Source: Paracoccus wurundjeri
GTDB taxonomy: Bacteria > Pseudomonadota > Alphaproteobacteria > Rhodobacterales > Rhodobacteraceae
Assembly: GCF_030678915.1 (NCBI RefSeq)
Contig: NZ_JAUUTZ010000036.1
Coordinates: 1-39,076 of the forward strand
Reading direction: 5' to 3'
Length of the DNA: 39,076 bases
Position 1 is the stretch's first letter. Each line of letters begins with the position of its first letter. This document shows positions 26,165 to 33,619 of this stretch, one piece after another. A program made the translations under genes and the position numbers. The notes under the pieces were generated by a model. The model was not told where the DNA came from and did no database searches. It saw nothing but the letters and a program-made list of their open reading frames with translations.

Positions 26165-26376
26165 ACGCATAAGGCTGTTGTCAGAGGCATGAAGTGGCTT
26201 GAACGGTGCTTGTGTCTTATTGGAGCAGCCATTTGTGTAACAGCGCACGTATCTTCCTGATTGGGGATGGCCTGCCTTCGACGCTCATAAGGGTCCTTAT
26301 GGCGTTGAAGAAAAGGGAGATAGCAATGAAGGTATCGGTCATGGAAATCGATCCCGGTAAAAACTTCCGTAATCTA
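26165..26376. other. Short intergenic stretch before the IS remnant
   Basis: No terminator after the FAH gene and no gene was found. A frame from an ATG at 26326 (MKVSVMEIDPGKNF and onward) runs into the insertion element at 26377 and could be the start of a small gene cut by the insertion, but nothing supports it beyond the ATG. Confidence 0.35.
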
Positions 26377-26905
26377 GGGCGTGTTGACAAAAAGGATTCC
26401 GTTTCGGTGCCGGGCGTGCTTCAAGCGCATCTCTATGTGAGAGATGAGCTTGGCACGCGGCCTGATATCCGACGATGAACGGCCATTCTAAAGGTGGGTT
26501 CACGACCAAGATCCATCTTTGCGTCAATGGTGCTGGTCTCCCGATGAGGACCAAGATCACGCCGGGGCAGGATTCCGACTGCACCGGCTAGGATCTGGTG
26601 ATGGCCAGCAACTTGCCGCAGCCCGCCGTTCTGGTCGCCGACAGGGGGGATGATTTTGATGAAATTCGAGAAGGCATTGAAAGCCGTAATGCCCTGCCGA
26701 TGATCCCGGTGCGCAAGAACCGAAAGATGCGCAAGGCCGTCGACATGACAGTCTACACCCTGCGCAACATGGTCGAGCGCTGTTTCAACAAACTTAAGAA
26801 CAGCGGCAGACTGGCAACCCGCCACGACAAAGCCACAGAAAGCTTCCTGGCTTTCGTCGACCTAGCCCGCGTCAGGCTATGGATCCGCCATTTCTCAACA
26901 TGATC
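26377..26905 (+). mobile_element. Internally deleted IS5-family (IS427-group-like) element
   Basis: The left end GGGCGTGTTGACAAAA (from 26377) and the right end read inward on the other strand, GATCATGTTGAGAAAT (ending at 26905), share TGTTGA-x-AAA as terminal inverted repeats. Each is flanked by TA (26375-26376 and 26906-26907), the expected short target duplication. The element is only 529 bp, whereas intact relatives are about 800-850 bp. It therefore has both ends but has lost its middle. Confidence 0.75.
26444..26901 (+). pseudogene. IS5-family transposase with internal deletion and stop
   Basis: ATG 26444 opens MSLARGLISDDERPF, the usual transposase N-terminus, followed at once by a stop. 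The sequence then jumps to the second half of the enzyme (GGFTTKIHLCVNGAGLPMRT, PQPAVLVADRGDDFDEIREG, YTLRNMVERCFNKLKNSGRL, DLARVRLWIRHFS). About 95 residues containing the first catalytic Asp are missing. A TAG near 26590 interrupts the remaining part where relatives have Tyr. The motif NMVERCFNKLKN contains the catalytic Glu. Without the first Asp the product cannot be active. Confidence 0.8.
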
Positions 26906-27004
26906 TATGGGCGATCCCGTCGTTCGTGTTCAGTTCACTGATTCGGAATATGCCTCGAACTGCGGTCAGGTGCATAATTCCCTGAAATGCGATAATCTTG
27001 CGTA

Positions 27005-27202
27005 AAATATTTGATTTAGTGGAAACTGCACAATAATTTCCAAGAAAACCTTGCAAGTTTCCGTCAAATATTTGATTTAGCGGATATTGGATTTTTCTCT
27101 GAGTGATAATTTGAATTTTAACTCTGTAACATTTGATTGCATAACTTGGGTATATTGACCCCTGTTGTAGATATTGAAATATTATTATTAATATTTGATT
27201 TA
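27005..27202 (+). repeat. Directly repeated AAATATTTGATTTAG motif
   Basis: AAATATTTGATTTAG occurs at 27005-27019 and 27066-27080, 61 bases apart and each followed by NGGA. AATATTTGATTTA recurs at 27190-27202, and a partial copy CATTTGATTG lies at 27130-27139. The intervals (61, ~64 and ~60) are regular. This points to an ordered array of protein-binding sites rather than chance, although AT-rich DNA raises the background. Confidence 0.55.
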
Positions 27203-27480
27203 CGATTAAGGGGAGTAATTTTTTATTAATAAATTTGATGCAAGATTCGCCAATAAGTTGAGTTATCAAAAATATCGATGTGTTATCAACTTGGAAACCG
27301 TTGGAATTTCATTCGTATAATGATTCGATCTTCAGGTTATTAATTTCTGCTAATTATTTTTGTAATATAGAATAGAAATATCTTTTATCTTATTGATAAA
27401 ATTTGTCTTTTTTAATAAGCGAATACTCGCTAATTTTAATTGCTAGATAGGCGGATTATTGCTAATAATATTTCCGTGAG

Positions 27481-27495
27481 GTGACAGAGGGTCAC
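27481..27495 (+). promoter_or_regulatory. Leader hairpin and ribosome-binding site of the 27518 gene
   Basis: GTGAC-AGAGG-GTCAC forms a five-base-pair hairpin shortly upstream of GGGAGA, a good ribosome-binding site before ATG 27518. The hairpin could influence mRNA stability or translation. Confidence 0.3.
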
Positions 27496-27517
27496 TTCCA
27501 GAAAGGGAGATCAAAAC

Positions 27518-27910
27518 ATGAAAAAGATTATTATTGCCGCTTCGGCGGCATTTCTGACCGTGGGCGTTGCTTCGGCTGATACGATCCTGGGAACGGGTTC
27601 CTGGTCAGGTTCCGAAAGTGGGGCTTCCTTCGGCGGCGATTCCGGAGCAGGCACATTCGGCGGCGTGTCGTCAGCATCCAATACGACGACAATGGGTCTG
27701 AATTCGACTGGTATCGCTGGTGGCTTTACGAACATTGGTCTGGGTGGGGCTGTTTCAGGATCTGGCTCGGCCACCACCGCAACAGGCGGCGTGAATAATA
27801 CCTCTGCCTCCAGATCGGTCGGCTTCGGCGGGGCTACGGCCACGGGCGGATATACCGGTTCGAACGGAAGCACGTCCGGTGCCTTCGGCGGCTTCGGCAC
27901 CATGTTCTGA
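27518..27910 (+). CDS. Small secreted Gly/Ser/Thr-rich protein
   Basis: A 130-residue protein with a clear Sec signal peptide (KKIIIAASAAFLTVGVASA, cleavage near residue 20). The mature ~110 residues consist almost only of Gly, Ser, Thr, Ala and Asn with interspersed aromatic residues, in loosely repeated units such as SGASFGGDSGAGTFGG, TGIAGGFTNIGLGG and SVGFGGATATGGYTG. It has no Cys and is almost uncharged. Such composition fits an extended beta-rich, fibre- or matrix-forming surface protein. I do not recognise a named family. A strong ribosome-binding site and the AT-rich leader suggest a regulated, highly expressed gene. The next secreted-protein gene follows after ~120 bases. Confidence 0.75.
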   Translation: MKKIIIAASAAFLTVGVASADTILGTGSWSGSESGASFGGDSGAGTFGGVSSASNTTTMGLNSTGIAGGFTNIGLGGAVSGSGSATTATGGVNNTSASRSVGFGGATATGGYTGSNGSTSGAFGGFGTMF

Positions 27911-28028
27911 TAGCTGGTGTCACGGCTTAAGCCTGCACGATTGGGCTTAAGTTGGCCGGGGTAGGTGTCCGAACGTGCCAACTCCGGCCTTCATCACCAC
28001 CTCTGCGTTCGGGGGGGAGGAATAAATC

Positions 28029-28736
28029 ATGAATAGTACTAACATACATATCAAACCTGCCATCTGCGCTGCCTTATCTTTCGTAGCTGCATCGGCAATC
28101 TGGGCGTTATCGGCCGACGCTCAAACCACAACCAGCAACTCGACATCCAGTTCTTCGAGTTCTGCGCATGTCGAAAGTTCGGCAACTGCTTCGGCGTCAA
28201 GCGGCAGTTCCAACGCACAGATCTATCTGGACCAGCGCGGCCACGCAACGACGAGATCCCAGCATGAATATAGCGGTTCCTATAAAGTGCGCTCCGCTCC
28301 GGCGATCCAGCCGCCATCCATGGGCTCTGGCCATCCGTGTGGCCTTGGAGGAAGTATTGGCATCTCTATTATCGGTGGCGGCGCATCAGGCGGACTCACA
28401 CAAGTCGACGAGGCCTGCTTACTTGCCCAGATGGGGCAGGGCCAGGCGGCGTTGATCATGATTGCCCGAAGGGATCCAGGCGCATGTGCGGCTCTTCGTC
28501 AGGTTGGGAGCATTCCTTCCAACAGCATCTGTTCTTCTTCTGAACGCCGCGCCGCCCAACGCATGCAGCGTGAGCAAAGAACCGCATCAAACTTTACAGA
28601 AAGGCAATCGACTGCGTCCATCTCGGATTTCGTGACATGTTCACGCAATGAAGATGGGCAGCTTGTTGCACGGAAGCGTAGCGGAACCGCTTTCAGCGAC
28701 GAACAGGTAGCGCAGTTCTGTCGTGGACAACAGTAG
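28029..28736 (+). CDS. Secreted protein of unknown function, Ser-rich with six cysteines
   Basis: A 235-residue protein with a signal peptide (AICAALSFVAASAIWALSADA, cleavage before QTTTS near residue 32). The mature part begins with a long Ser/Thr/Ala tract (residues ~33-65). A Gly-rich segment (GSIGISIIGGGASGG), a compact helical region (EACLLAQMGQGQAALIMIAR, DPGACAALRQVGSI), and an Arg/Gln-rich tail follow. Six Cys residues in the mature chain (in HPCGL, EACLL, GACAA, SICSS, VTCSR, QFCRG) could form disulfides in the periplasm. No named family is recognised. RBS GGGGGGAGGAA stands close before ATG 28029. It shares orientation and position with the 27518 gene, and a strong terminator follows. 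Confidence 0.75.
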   Translation: MNSTNIHIKPAICAALSFVAASAIWALSADAQTTTSNSTSSSSSSAHVESSATASASSGSSNAQIYLDQRGHATTRSQHEYSGSYKVRSAPAIQPPSMGSGHPCGLGGSIGISIIGGGASGGLTQVDEACLLAQMGQGQAALIMIARRDPGACAALRQVGSIPSNSICSSSERRAAQRMQREQRTASNFTERQSTASISDFVTCSRNEDGQLVARKRSGTAFSDEQVAQFCRGQQ

Positions 28737-28749
28737 GAAAACAAGCTGA

Positions 28750-28777
28750 CCTGCCGTAGGATAACTCCTACGGCAGG
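28750..28777. terminator. Strong hairpin terminator after the secreted-protein genes
   Basis: A perfect twelve-base-pair stem (CCTGCCGTAGGA with TCCTACGGCAGG) closes a TAAC loop, 13 bases after the stop of the 28029 gene. No T-run follows on the plus strand, while an A-rich stretch precedes it, so on the minus strand it would have a U-tract. It separates the secreted-protein genes from the regulator. Confidence 0.65.
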
Positions 28778-28906
28778 ATGGACGCTGCAATCGCATCGAT
28801 AGGTAAATCTTGTAAGCGGGGTCCATCGGCAACAATCAGACCATCTGCTCCGGCAAGCTCACGAATGTCTTGTTGACGGGCAGAGAGGAGACCGCATCGT
28901 AAGGAA

Positions 28907-30532
28907 TTGTTGATTTTTCTTCAAAACCGGAATGAAAAATCACTTTATAAAACCAATAACAGTGGGGGCACCTTGACTTGTTATTACGATCTCTTCTTCG
29001 AATCCGATATGCTGACGGCGAAACGTGAAGACGGCGCGATCATTCGTTTTTCCCGACAGGAACACATGCTGCTGTTGTGCCTCGTACGTCATCCTCACAT
29101 GCTGATTACGCGTGCGGAACTGCTTGAGGCGCTTGGTGGGAAGACCAGCACGATGTCCGAACGCAATATCGACTATCTCGTCAACCGGCTCCGCAAGCGG
29201 CTCGGCGATACCGCCCGAAATTCCCGCTTCATTGCCACTCAATACGGTAACGGCTATGTCTGGATCGCCGATCCGGTCAAGGCCAAGCCTCTCTCGGCCT
29301 TCCTGCTCATCGGCCCAATTTTCGGATGGAACGAGGAACAGAGCGCTGTCAGCGATTTCCCGCATCGGCTCGCTTTAGCCGTCAAGGCTGCTACTGGCGG
29401 ACAGCAGACAGTCCTGAGTTGTCCCGAGTGGCGCCCCGATCCGCTGCGCGGCGACAATCTCGACTTCACGCTCGAGGTCAGCATACATATGGACGAAGGC
29501 TGCATTCAGCTGGCGCTGGTGTTGCACGATGGACGTTCGCATCAGCTTATCGAAAGCTTCCGCAGCGCCTGGCCGCAGGAAGACAGTTCGAACCATATCG
29601 ACAGATTGGCACAGGCGATAGCCAGTGCCCTGTGGCGCCACGCGACGCTGCTTGACACCGGGGCGGACGCCGCCGTGATGAAGTCCGACCAAATGACCAA
29701 CTGGTGCGAAGCTGTAGCTCATCTGCATCGGATCCACGAAACGGAAAATACCGACCCGAAGCTTTTGGTAATGCTTGCGCTTAACCATTATGCAAGACTG
29801 ATCCAGAGTCTTGGCGGGATCCAACAAGCGCCGCTGAGCGATGATGAATGGGAAACGCTGGAAACAGCGATCGAAAATCTTGCGCTGAGGGCGTTGCCTG
29901 ACGCGCATGGCGATCCGCAGCAACTGCTGGCGATTGCCAAGCTGCTGCGCTTCATCGACCGCGGCTATCTCGATCTTGCCGGACGGCTGACGGAGGAGGC
30001 GTTCCGCAACGGCACGGACTTTGCCGCGGCGTTCGCTATGAAGGGGCAGATCGCCGCCAGCAGAGGCGAAATGGATACGGCCGTAGCTCTCTATGACAAG
30101 TCGATTGAAATGGTCGAGCAGGCCTCACGGTTCCACATCCATCTGTTGATTCTCAAGATATTCGCCCTGATGGCCGGAGAGAAACGTGGCGCTGCTTATA
30201 ATGCTGTCGTTGAACTGCATAATATCGTGCCGGTAAATCAGGTCATTTTCGGGCTTTTGTTTGCTCCTCCGAAAGTCAGACAACTTTGTTCGGCAGCAGA
30301 GCAGATGTTTGCGGCCATGACGCCTGAAACTGGTCGAAATCTGTCCAACTACCTGTTCCGGGCCTGGGCCCGTCAGTTCCAGCGGTACGAGCATCAGCAA
30401 AATGTTCTCAGGGGGCTGACATGCCACCTTCAGCGTCTGCATGGAAACGTTGCGATCAGCTCGGAAATCGCGCGGCGCTTCCCAAATCTGATCGTAGAGC
30501 GCAATTATTCAGCTCGCTTTGGAACCCGATGA
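28907..30532 (+). CDS. HilA/CadC-like winged-helix regulator with large helical C-terminal domain
   Basis: A 541-residue protein. Residues ~25-125 form an OmpR/PhoB-type winged helix (FSRQEHMLLLCLVRHPHML, ITRAELLEALGG, then RNIDYLVNRLRKRLGDTARN, FIATQYGNGYVW). No receiver domain precedes it. After ~residue 135 comes a long, mostly alpha-helical region; the part around residues 360-420 (AFAMKGQIAASRGEMDTAVA) looks like tetratricopeptide repeats. There is no obvious membrane helix, so it differs from CadC and is closer in plan to HilA. The listed start is a TTG with AAGGA four bases upstream; another TTG near 28973 is possible. As the only regulator near the two secreted-protein genes, it is the natural candidate for their control. 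Confidence 0.82.
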   Translation: MLIFLQNRNEKSLYKTNNSGGTLTCYYDLFFESDMLTAKREDGAIIRFSRQEHMLLLCLVRHPHMLITRAELLEALGGKTSTMSERNIDYLVNRLRKRLGDTARNSRFIATQYGNGYVWIADPVKAKPLSAFLLIGPIFGWNEEQSAVSDFPHRLALAVKAATGGQQTVLSCPEWRPDPLRGDNLDFTLEVSIHMDEGCIQLALVLHDGRSHQLIESFRSAWPQEDSSNHIDRLAQAIASALWRHATLLDTGADAAVMKSDQMTNWCEAVAHLHRIHETENTDPKLLVMLALNHYARLIQSLGGIQQAPLSDDEWETLETAIENLALRALPDAHGDPQQLLAIAKLLRFIDRGYLDLAGRLTEEAFRNGTDFAAAFAMKGQIAASRGEMDTAVALYDKSIEMVEQASRFHIHLLILKIFALMAGEKRGAAYNAVVELHNIVPVNQVIFGLLFAPPKVRQLCSAAEQMFAAMTPETGRNLSNYLFRAWARQFQRYEHQQNVLRGLTCHLQRLHGNVAISSEIARRFPNLIVERNYSARFGTR

Positions 30533-30715
30533 TCACTTGTATCTGGTGGATGTTGCCATCGGTATAGCGGCTTTGGCAAAAAACACGATCCCAACCAAGG
30601 TGCCGGCAAGTGAGCGACAGGTCCTGCAAAGCATAGCAAAGGTCAACCGGGGTTGGCCCGCGCAGTTTCTGTGTTCAGTGCTTCCATTCCGGGAAACACG
30701 AAGCCTTGCCAGCAA

Positions 30716-30780
30716 AACCGGAATGACGAGGCATTTATCAATGCCGAGCATTTGTAAGGCTTCGCCTCCTCATTCCGGTT
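30716..30780. repeat. Large imperfect inverted repeat
   Basis: AACCGGAATGACGAGGC (30716-30732) faces GCCTCCTCATTCCGGTT (30764-30780), a 17-base stem with one mismatch and a 31-base loop. A second complementary pair (GAAGCCTTG at about 30700 and TAAGGCTTC inside the loop) offers an alternative fold. No T-run follows. The rest of 30533-31023 has no supported gene. Confidence 0.6.
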
Positions 30781-31023
30781 CCGCTTAGCCCTCGGTGCTC
30801 GGAACCGGCGTGTTGAGAGTTGCTGTTCCCACAGGCCGACGATGATCAGCTGCTTGCGGCCTGTCGCTCTGGGGTGTCCATGCCCGCGTCGCGCCACAGA
30901 AGCTGAGCGACTTCCGGCATGACGTTTCCTGGCGCGGGATCGGGCGTTTGGAAGCAATATCGGCCATTGAGCATGTGCAAAAGAATGCTACAAATTTGCA
31001 AGAAATGATCTAAGGAATCGAAC

Positions 31024-31946
31024 ATGCTGGACGGCCTGACGCTAGACCAGATGCGCGTTTTTGTGACCGTCGCCGAAACCGGCAGCTTCCGCGCAGCGGC
31101 GATGCGATTGTCGCGCGTGCAGTCGGCGATCAGCCATGCGATCGGCAATCTGGAGGTGCAGCTTGAGGTGGAACTGTTCGACCGCTCCGGTCACAGGCCA
31201 CAGCTTACCGCTGCCGGTCTGTCGCTGCTAGCTGATGTCCGGGCGCTGCTGATCAAGGTCGATGCGATGCGCGCACGGGCGCGCGGTCTGGGCCGGGGTG
31301 TAGAACTGGAGATCACCATAGCACTTGATCCGCAATTCCCCTTGCCGGTTCTGGGGCGGGCGCTCAACGCGTTTCGTGAAAGCTGTCCTTCGGTTGCTTT
31401 CCGTATCCTTTCGACGCCTCTGGGAGCGTCGTTCGAGGCGTTGCTGGAAGACAGGTGCGATCTGGCGATCAGTGGCACCGACCTCATCAATCCGGCGATC
31501 GAACTGGAATCGTTGACGACGGTCAGGCGGGCCGCTGTCGCTGCGGCACATCATCCGCTCGCGCAGGCGGACAGGCCGCTCGGCACGAGCATGCTTGCCG
31601 ATCATATTCAGATCGTGGGCGAGGACCCGTCCGCGCTCACGGGCAAGCGCGATTATGGCGTGGTGTCGCCGTCACGCTGGCGGGTAGCGGACAATATCAC
31701 CAAGAAGACGCTGATCCTGTCGGGGGTCGATGGGGCAGTCTGCCGCTCTGGATGATCCAACGCGAGCTGCGCGAGGGCGATCTGGTGCGCCTTCCCGTTG
31801 CCGCCTTCGCCGAGGGTGGGGAATCCACAGTGCAGACTTATCTCGCCCATCGCGTTGACCGGCCTTTGGGTCCGGCGGGCGCAGCCTGCCGTAAGGCTTT
31901 GCTGGCGGCTCTGTCGCATGATGGTGGGGCGGCTCGTCCCATGTGA
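31024..31946 (+). pseudogene. LysR-family regulator with a frameshift in its effector domain
   Basis: ATG 31024 (AAGGA seven bases upstream) opens a LysR protein: winged helix at residues ~5-65 (VFVTVAETGSFRAAAMRLSR, QSAISHAIGNLEVQLEVELF) and an effector domain with LASFEALLEDRCDLAISG-like content. The frame ends at 31755 after LSGVDGAVCRSG. The expected continuation (WGSLPLWMIQRELREGDLVR and onward to PAGAACRKALLAAL) is present in the next frame to TGA 31944-31946. Adding one base near 31730 (GTCGATGG to GTCGGATGG) restores a ~307-residue protein of normal length. It is either a recent pseudogene or a sequencing error. It lies 120 bases upstream of the arylamine acetyltransferase gene and might have regulated it. 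Confidence 0.82.
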
Positions 31947-32066
31947 GCCGCCCTACTATCCATCCAATCGGATAGATCATGATGATCCATCTTTTGTCAG
32001 TCCCGTAGATCATGAAACTGTGGCATCAAGCCATGACAAGAGGCATTGCGTTCGACGGAGGCACTG

Positions 32067-32993
32067 ATGGCCACAGAGATTACGACAGGAGCGGGCGCGG
32101 GATGGGCAGGTTTGCGGATGGACTACGATCCGCAAGAGCCGGGCCGCGACGTCTCGCGGATTGATCTCAAAGCTTATCTTCGCCGCATCGGCTATACGGG
32201 CGTTCTCCGCCCGAGCGTGGAGGTGCTGCGGCGCCTCCATCGCGCCCATCTTCTGACAATCCCCTTCGAGAACCTTGATCTGCTGCTCGGGCGCAAGATC
32301 AAGGTCGGTCTCGCCGACATCGAAAGCAAGCTCGTGCAGCGTCGGCGGGGCGGCTATTGCTTCGAGCAGAACCTCTTGTTCGCGGCGGTTCTTGAGCGGT
32401 TGGCGTTCAAGGTGACCCGCCTCAGCGCCCGAGGACCGATGGGTAGCCAACAGCAATCACCTGTCGCCTATTCAACAGGCCATGCCTTGCTTAAGGTCGA
32501 TGTAGAGGGTACATCCTGGCTCGCCGATGTTGGGGTCGGGGACCTGGGGCCGCTTGAGCCTGTTCCGCTGTCGGATGGTGTTGAGGTTCAGCACGCCGGC
32601 TGGATCTACCGCATGGACCGGGTTTTTGCCGGGAACGCCTATTCAGGATGGATGCTGAGGCATCTTCGTTCCGATGGGTGGTTCGATGTCTATAGTTTCG
32701 CCGAAACCCCCTTTTTTCAGGCGGATTTCGAAGATCAGAATTTCATCGCGTCACATCATCCGCGATCACCGTTCATCGATCAGCTCGTAATTCAGCGGAA
32801 TGGTGCGTTAAGGTCGTCTCTGGTCGATCTGTCATTGACCACGCGGCGACCCAACGAACCGTCTAAGAGCCGTATCGTGCGCGCCGAGGAGTTGCCAGTA
32901 ATACTTGCCGACACATTCGGGCTGGTTCTTGAGGATGACGAGATGTCCCGTCTCGTGACCTTCGCCCGCTCGAAGGAAGTGCCGCGCGCCTGA
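32067..32993 (+). CDS. nat: Arylamine N-acetyltransferase
   Basis: A 308-residue NAT enzyme, which transfers acetyl from acetyl-CoA to aromatic amines and hydrazines by a ping-pong mechanism. The triad is complete: Cys98 in RRGGYCFEQN, His139 in STGHALLKV and Asp154 in WLADVGVGD. The 15-residue His-Asp spacing is the family norm. The core begins at residue ~38 (IDLKAYLRRIGYTG). An extra N-terminal stretch of about 35 residues is unusual, so an internal start such as ATG 32118 (MDYDPQEPG) is possible. Its stop codon is six bases from an IS3 fragment, so the C-terminus may have been touched by the insertion, but its length looks normal. Confidence 0.92.
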   Translation: MATEITTGAGAGWAGLRMDYDPQEPGRDVSRIDLKAYLRRIGYTGVLRPSVEVLRRLHRAHLLTIPFENLDLLLGRKIKVGLADIESKLVQRRRGGYCFEQNLLFAAVLERLAFKVTRLSARGPMGSQQQSPVAYSTGHALLKVDVEGTSWLADVGVGDLGPLEPVPLSDGVEVQHAGWIYRMDRVFAGNAYSGWMLRHLRSDGWFDVYSFAETPFFQADFEDQNFIASHHPRSPFIDQLVIQRNGALRSSLVDLSLTTRRPNEPSKSRIVRAEELPVILADTFGLVLEDDEMSRLVTFARSKEVPRA

Positions 32994-32998
32994 GCGAA

Positions 32999-33304
32999 TT
33001 ATCATAGGCATCCCCGGCACTGCCGACCGAGGTCTCGATCCCGGCTTCGGCCAGCCGTTCCATGTATTTGATCGACAGGTACTGGCTACCCCGATCACTG
33101 CGATGGATCAGCCTGCCTGCTTCTGATGGTACCCTTTGGCAGATAGCCTGGCTCAGGACATCCAGCGCAAGGCTGGTCGGAAACACGCAAGCAGACGATC
33201 TTGCGGGCGTAGATGTCGATCACGAATGCGGCGCAGACCATCCCTTGCCTGCCTGAGACATAGGTTAAATCCGAAACCCAAAGCTTGTTTGACATCTTCA
33301 CCAC
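32999..33304 (-). mobile_element. IS3-family transposase (OrfB) fragment
   Basis: On the minus strand NKLWVSDLTYVSGRQGMV, AAFVIDIYARKIV and, in another frame, LSQAICQRVPSEAGRLIHRS, DRGSQYLSIKYMERLAEAGI and GDAYDN are consecutive parts of the IS3 rve integrase core. It includes the first and second catalytic Asp regions (SDLTYV, HRSDRGSQY). A frameshift near 33180 splits it, and both gene ends, including the third catalytic residue, are missing. No inverted repeats were seen. Confidence 0.85.
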
Positions 33305-33574
33305 GAAGGTTCGGTTCTGCCACCCTGGCCAGCGCTTCGCAGAAGCCGTCGTCAGGCGGTGCGCTTCATCCCATAGGAGCGGAGATTGTCAGGGTGGTGG
33401 AAATCGAAAAGGCCATGAAGAATCGCATATCGTTTCCTCCAGGAACAGAATGGAATTCTACCATATCCCGGTTCAGGTGAGAGCATCCTTTTGCGCGGCT
33501 ATCCAACAACCGGCATGGCTTCCATGCCTACGGGGCATTTGATCTTCCGAGAGAGACTGCGCGGAGACGAAAGC
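33305..33574. other. Intergenic stretch without a supported gene
   Basis: Short frames only. Part of this may be further decayed IS3 sequence, but no motif is recognised. Confidence 0.4.
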
Positions 33575-33593
33575 GCCCGGCATTCCGCCGGGC
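33575..33593 (-). terminator. Hairpin terminator of the azt operon
   Basis: GCCCGGC-GGAAT-GCCGGGC (minus strand) is a perfect seven-base-pair GC-rich stem beginning 27 bases after the aztD-zinT stop, followed by GCTTTC. It is the only hairpin between the operon end and the IS3 scar and its position fits, although the T-run is short. Confidence 0.6.
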
Positions 33594-33619
33594 ACAGACT
33601 TAACGGAGGGCGAGGGTGC

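Larger units (their letters stand above)
26906..27517. other. AT-rich non-coding block with repeated motif, upstream of secreted-protein genes
   Basis: From about 27000 to 27480 the sequence is dominated by A and T, in sharp contrast to its neighbours. The open frame on the minus strand (26895-27269) is Ile/Gln-rich and looks like chance reading of AT-rich DNA. The block holds the ATTTGATTTA repeats, a small hairpin AGCGA-ATAC-TCGCT at 27418-27431 and the leader hairpin of the following gene. It has the look of a long regulatory region, perhaps one silenced by a nucleoid protein. Confidence 0.55.

Noticed and set aside
27005..27202. CRISPR array
   Set aside because: The repeats are only 13-15 bases, there are few of them, the spacers are AT-rich rather than unique and no cas gene is present.
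26895..27269. 124-residue minus-strand frame in the AT-rich block
   Set aside because: Composition (Ile, Gln, Asn, Lys) is what random AT-rich DNA gives; no start signal or family similarity.
27927..27950. Inverted repeat TTAAGCC / GGCTTAA after the Gly-rich gene as a terminator
   Set aside because: Seven base pairs with a ten-base loop and no T-run; too weak to call, and the next secreted-protein gene may be co-transcribed.
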